Assembly: GCA_021784715.1 (NCBI GenBank)
Contig: JAJYHP010000095.1
Span: 1-7,722 of the forward strand
Reading direction: 5' to 3'
Source: a bacterium
Lineage (GTDB): Bacteria > Eremiobacterota > Eremiobacteria > Baltobacterales > Baltobacteraceae
Length of the DNA stretch: 7,722 bases
Shown here: positions 6,713-7,722 of the stretch, in pieces
How positions within the stretch are numbered: position 1 is the stretch's first letter
Layout of the letters: every line of letters starts with the position of its first letter
Program-made: the position numbers and the translations under genes
Notes under the pieces: generated by a model
What the model was told of the DNA's origin: nothing
What the model saw: the letters and a program-made list of their open reading frames with translations, nothing else
Databases searched by the model: none

Positions 6713-6741
6713 ACTATAGAAAGAGCGAGAGGTGCTCGCAC
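6713..6741 (-). promoter_or_regulatory. Weak candidate promoter for the oxidase operon
   Basis: Minus-strand TATAGT (6713-6718) matches five of six bases of a sigma-70 -10 box. The hexamer 17 nt upstream (GTGCGA, 6736-6741) matches only three of six of TTGACA. Transcription would begin near 6705, giving a leader of roughly 58 nt before ctaC. It lies in the only sizeable non-coding gap (6648-6773), the logical place for the promoter of five co-directed genes. The -35 is poor, so this may be chance. Confidence 0.2.
6718..6739 (-). terminator. Weak candidate terminator downstream of nanE
   Basis: On the minus strand GCGAG (6735-6739) and CTCGC (6725-6729) can form a five-pair GC stem with a five-base loop, followed by TCTTTCT (6718-6724). 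An alternative stem GGTG/CACC overlaps it. Both the stem and the T-tract are poor. It would separate the nanE transcript from the oxidase operon. It overlaps the candidate promoter, and both calls cannot be strongly held at once. Confidence 0.2.
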
Positions 6742-6773
6742 CGACTTTAGAGGTGGTAGCCTTCCCTCACTCT

Positions 6774-7445
6774 TTACTTCGTCAACGCTGCCGCGAACTC
6801 CCCGACGCGCGCGGGAATCCCGGTCAGCGCCGTGCCGACCACGACGGCGTCGGCACCGGCGAGGAGCGCGCTTCGCCCCGCTTCGGGGCTCCCGATTCCG
6901 CCTTCGCAGATCGTAAACGCCTGTAGGTCGACGATTCGCGCGACGAGCGCGAGGGCTGGGAGGACGCTCCCCCTCGTCTCGGCGGTATATCCGCAGAGCG
7001 TTGTGGCGAGGATCTCAGCACCGAGCGCGTGCGCCGCGCGCGCATCCTCAAATGTTGCGCAATCGGCCATCGCCGTTCGCGAGGATCGGTGAATCTCGGC
7101 GACGATCCGTTCGAGCGTCTCCCCTGCAGGACGCGCGCGATGCGTCGCATCGAAGGCAACGATCTCCGCGCCGGCATCGACGATCTCCGCGACCTCGCGC
7201 AGCGTCGGCGTGATGTAGGGTTCGAAGCCGTCGTACACGCGTTTCACCAATCCGATCACCGGCAGGTGAGACCTTGCTCTCACCGCGCGAATATGCGCCG
7301 CGCTCTGAATCCGCAGGCCGACGGCTCCGCCCTCCTCGGCCGCAAGCGCGAGCGCCGCGATGACGCCGGGGTCGTCGAGCGCGCTCCCCGATTTCGCCTG
7401 CACCGAGACGATGAGGCCACCGCGAATGGCGTCGAGCGGGTTCAT
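6774..7445 (-). CDS. nanE: N-acetylmannosamine-6-phosphate 2-epimerase
   Basis: A 223-aa TIM-barrel enzyme of the NanE family, which converts ManNAc-6-phosphate to GlcNAc-6-phosphate in the cytoplasm during sialic acid and amino-sugar breakdown. Family blocks appear in order: GGLIVSVQA (9-17), EEGGAVGLR (37-45), PVIGLVKR (62-69), YITPTLREV (77-85), FDATHRARP (98-106), MADC (126-129), ATTLCGYT (147-154), EGGIGSPE (181-188) and DAVVVGTALT (199-208). By comparison with characterised NanE, Lys68 is the catalytic lysine and Glu181 the acid/base partner, with Gln16, Arg45 and Asp128 lining the site. Length is normal for the family. Val15 replaces the Cys usual in the SCQA motif. ATG 7443-7445 overlaps the TGA of the upstream kinase-fold gene by 4 nt (ATGA), so translation is probably coupled. 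No sialate lyase is in view, so the substrate source is unknown. Confidence 0.95.
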   Translation of the reverse strand: MNPLDAIRGGLIVSVQAKSGSALDDPGVIAALALAAEEGGAVGLRIQSAAHIRAVRARSHLPVIGLVKRVYDGFEPYITPTLREVAEIVDAGAEIVAFDATHRARPAGETLERIVAEIHRSSRTAMADCATFEDARAAHALGAEILATTLCGYTAETRGSVLPALALVARIVDLQAFTICEGGIGSPEAGRSALLAGADAVVVGTALTGIPARVGEFAAALTK

Positions 7446-7722
7446 CGCTCGCTCAACAATTCCGGCGCGGCGATTCCCGCCTCGGCGAAGGCGAGAAGAG
7501 CGGCGCCGAGCGCACCGTCGCAGAGCGCTCGCCGAAGACGCGCCCCGGCAAAGTGCGAACGCAATGCGCCGCGCAAAGCCCGCGCAAAACGTGGATCCTC
7601 GCCGAGCCCGCCGAGCAACGCCACAAATGGGGCGCGCAAACGCGCGCGCCGCGCGGCCGTGCGAATCTGTTCGGCGAGCGCGCTCGCGTGGGCGAGCACC
7701 AGGGTGCGAGCGGGGCGATCGC
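7442..7722 (-). CDS. BadF/BadG/BcrA/BcrD-type ATPase, probable amino-sugar kinase, C-terminal part
   Basis: The last 92 or so codons of a protein whose 5' part lies beyond the window edge; the frame stays open to the edge. The segment reading APFVALLGGLGEDPRFARAL, then an Arg/Ala-rich stretch, then DGALGAALLAF, resembles the C-terminal end of the ASKHA-fold BadF/BadG/BcrA/BcrD family. There a VxLxGG strand helps bind ATP and a GALLLAL-type helix closes the fold. Members include N-acetylglucosamine kinases. The 4-nt overlap with nanE, which works on phosphorylated amino sugars, favours a GlcNAc- or MurNAc-type sugar kinase over a dehydratase activator. The call rests on a short, low-complexity Ala/Arg-rich tail, so the family is likely but not secure. 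Confidence 0.65.
   Translation of the reverse strand, partial: DRPARTLVLAHASALAEQIRTAARRARLRAPFVALLGGLGEDPRFARALRGALRSHFAGARLRRALCDGALGAALLAFAEAGIAAPELLSER

Noticed and set aside
7631..7650. GC-only inverted repeat (GGCGCGC and GCGCGCC arms)
   Set aside because: It lies in Arg/Ala codons of a very GC-rich tail, where such repeats are expected by chance.

Overview
This window comes from a GC-rich, aerobic bacterium whose coding style fits an uncultivated or poorly studied phylum. Coding is dense, several genes start at GTG, and the palindrome CGATCG is strongly over-represented. A lineage such as Eremiobacterota/Vulcanimicrobiota (WPS-2) would suit the gene mix, but that is a guess. No rRNA, tRNA, transposase or CRISPR array was seen.

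Left arm, + strand (1-2768): the C-terminal part of an MFS transporter, then a complete AidB-type acyl-CoA dehydrogenase (alkylation-response flavoprotein), then an unrecognised two-helix membrane protein with a soluble tail of about 100 residues. The last gene begins 7 nt after aidB, so the two are probably co-transcribed. It ends tail to tail with the next operon, the two opposing stop codons sharing two bases (TTAG at 2765-2768). A 38-nt, one-mismatch inverted repeat (2637-2674) lies inside its 3' end.

Middle, - strand (6647 down to 2765): a caa3-type heme-copper oxidase operon. It reads ctaC (subunit II with the CuA site and a fused C-terminal cytochrome c), ctaD (subunit I), ctaE (subunit III, short five-helix form), and two small membrane proteins of 72 and 65 aa that match no subunit I can name. 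Subunit I carries the YSHP motif in place of the GHPE motif, so it belongs to the A2 subfamily. The set can take electrons from a soluble carrier through the fused cytochrome c and CuA to heme a and the heme a3/CuB site, reducing O2 and pumping protons. Heme A synthesis and copper-insertion genes are not in the window.

Right arm, - strand (7722 down to 6774): the C-terminal part of a BadF/BadG-type sugar-kinase-fold protein, overlapping by 4 nt a complete nanE (N-acetylmannosamine-6-phosphate 2-epimerase). Together they suggest an amino-sugar or cell-wall-sugar utilisation operon. The 126-bp gap between nanE and ctaC (6648-6773) is the only sizeable non-coding stretch. It must hold the oxidase promoter unless the operon is read through from nanE; only weak promoter and terminator candidates are visible there.
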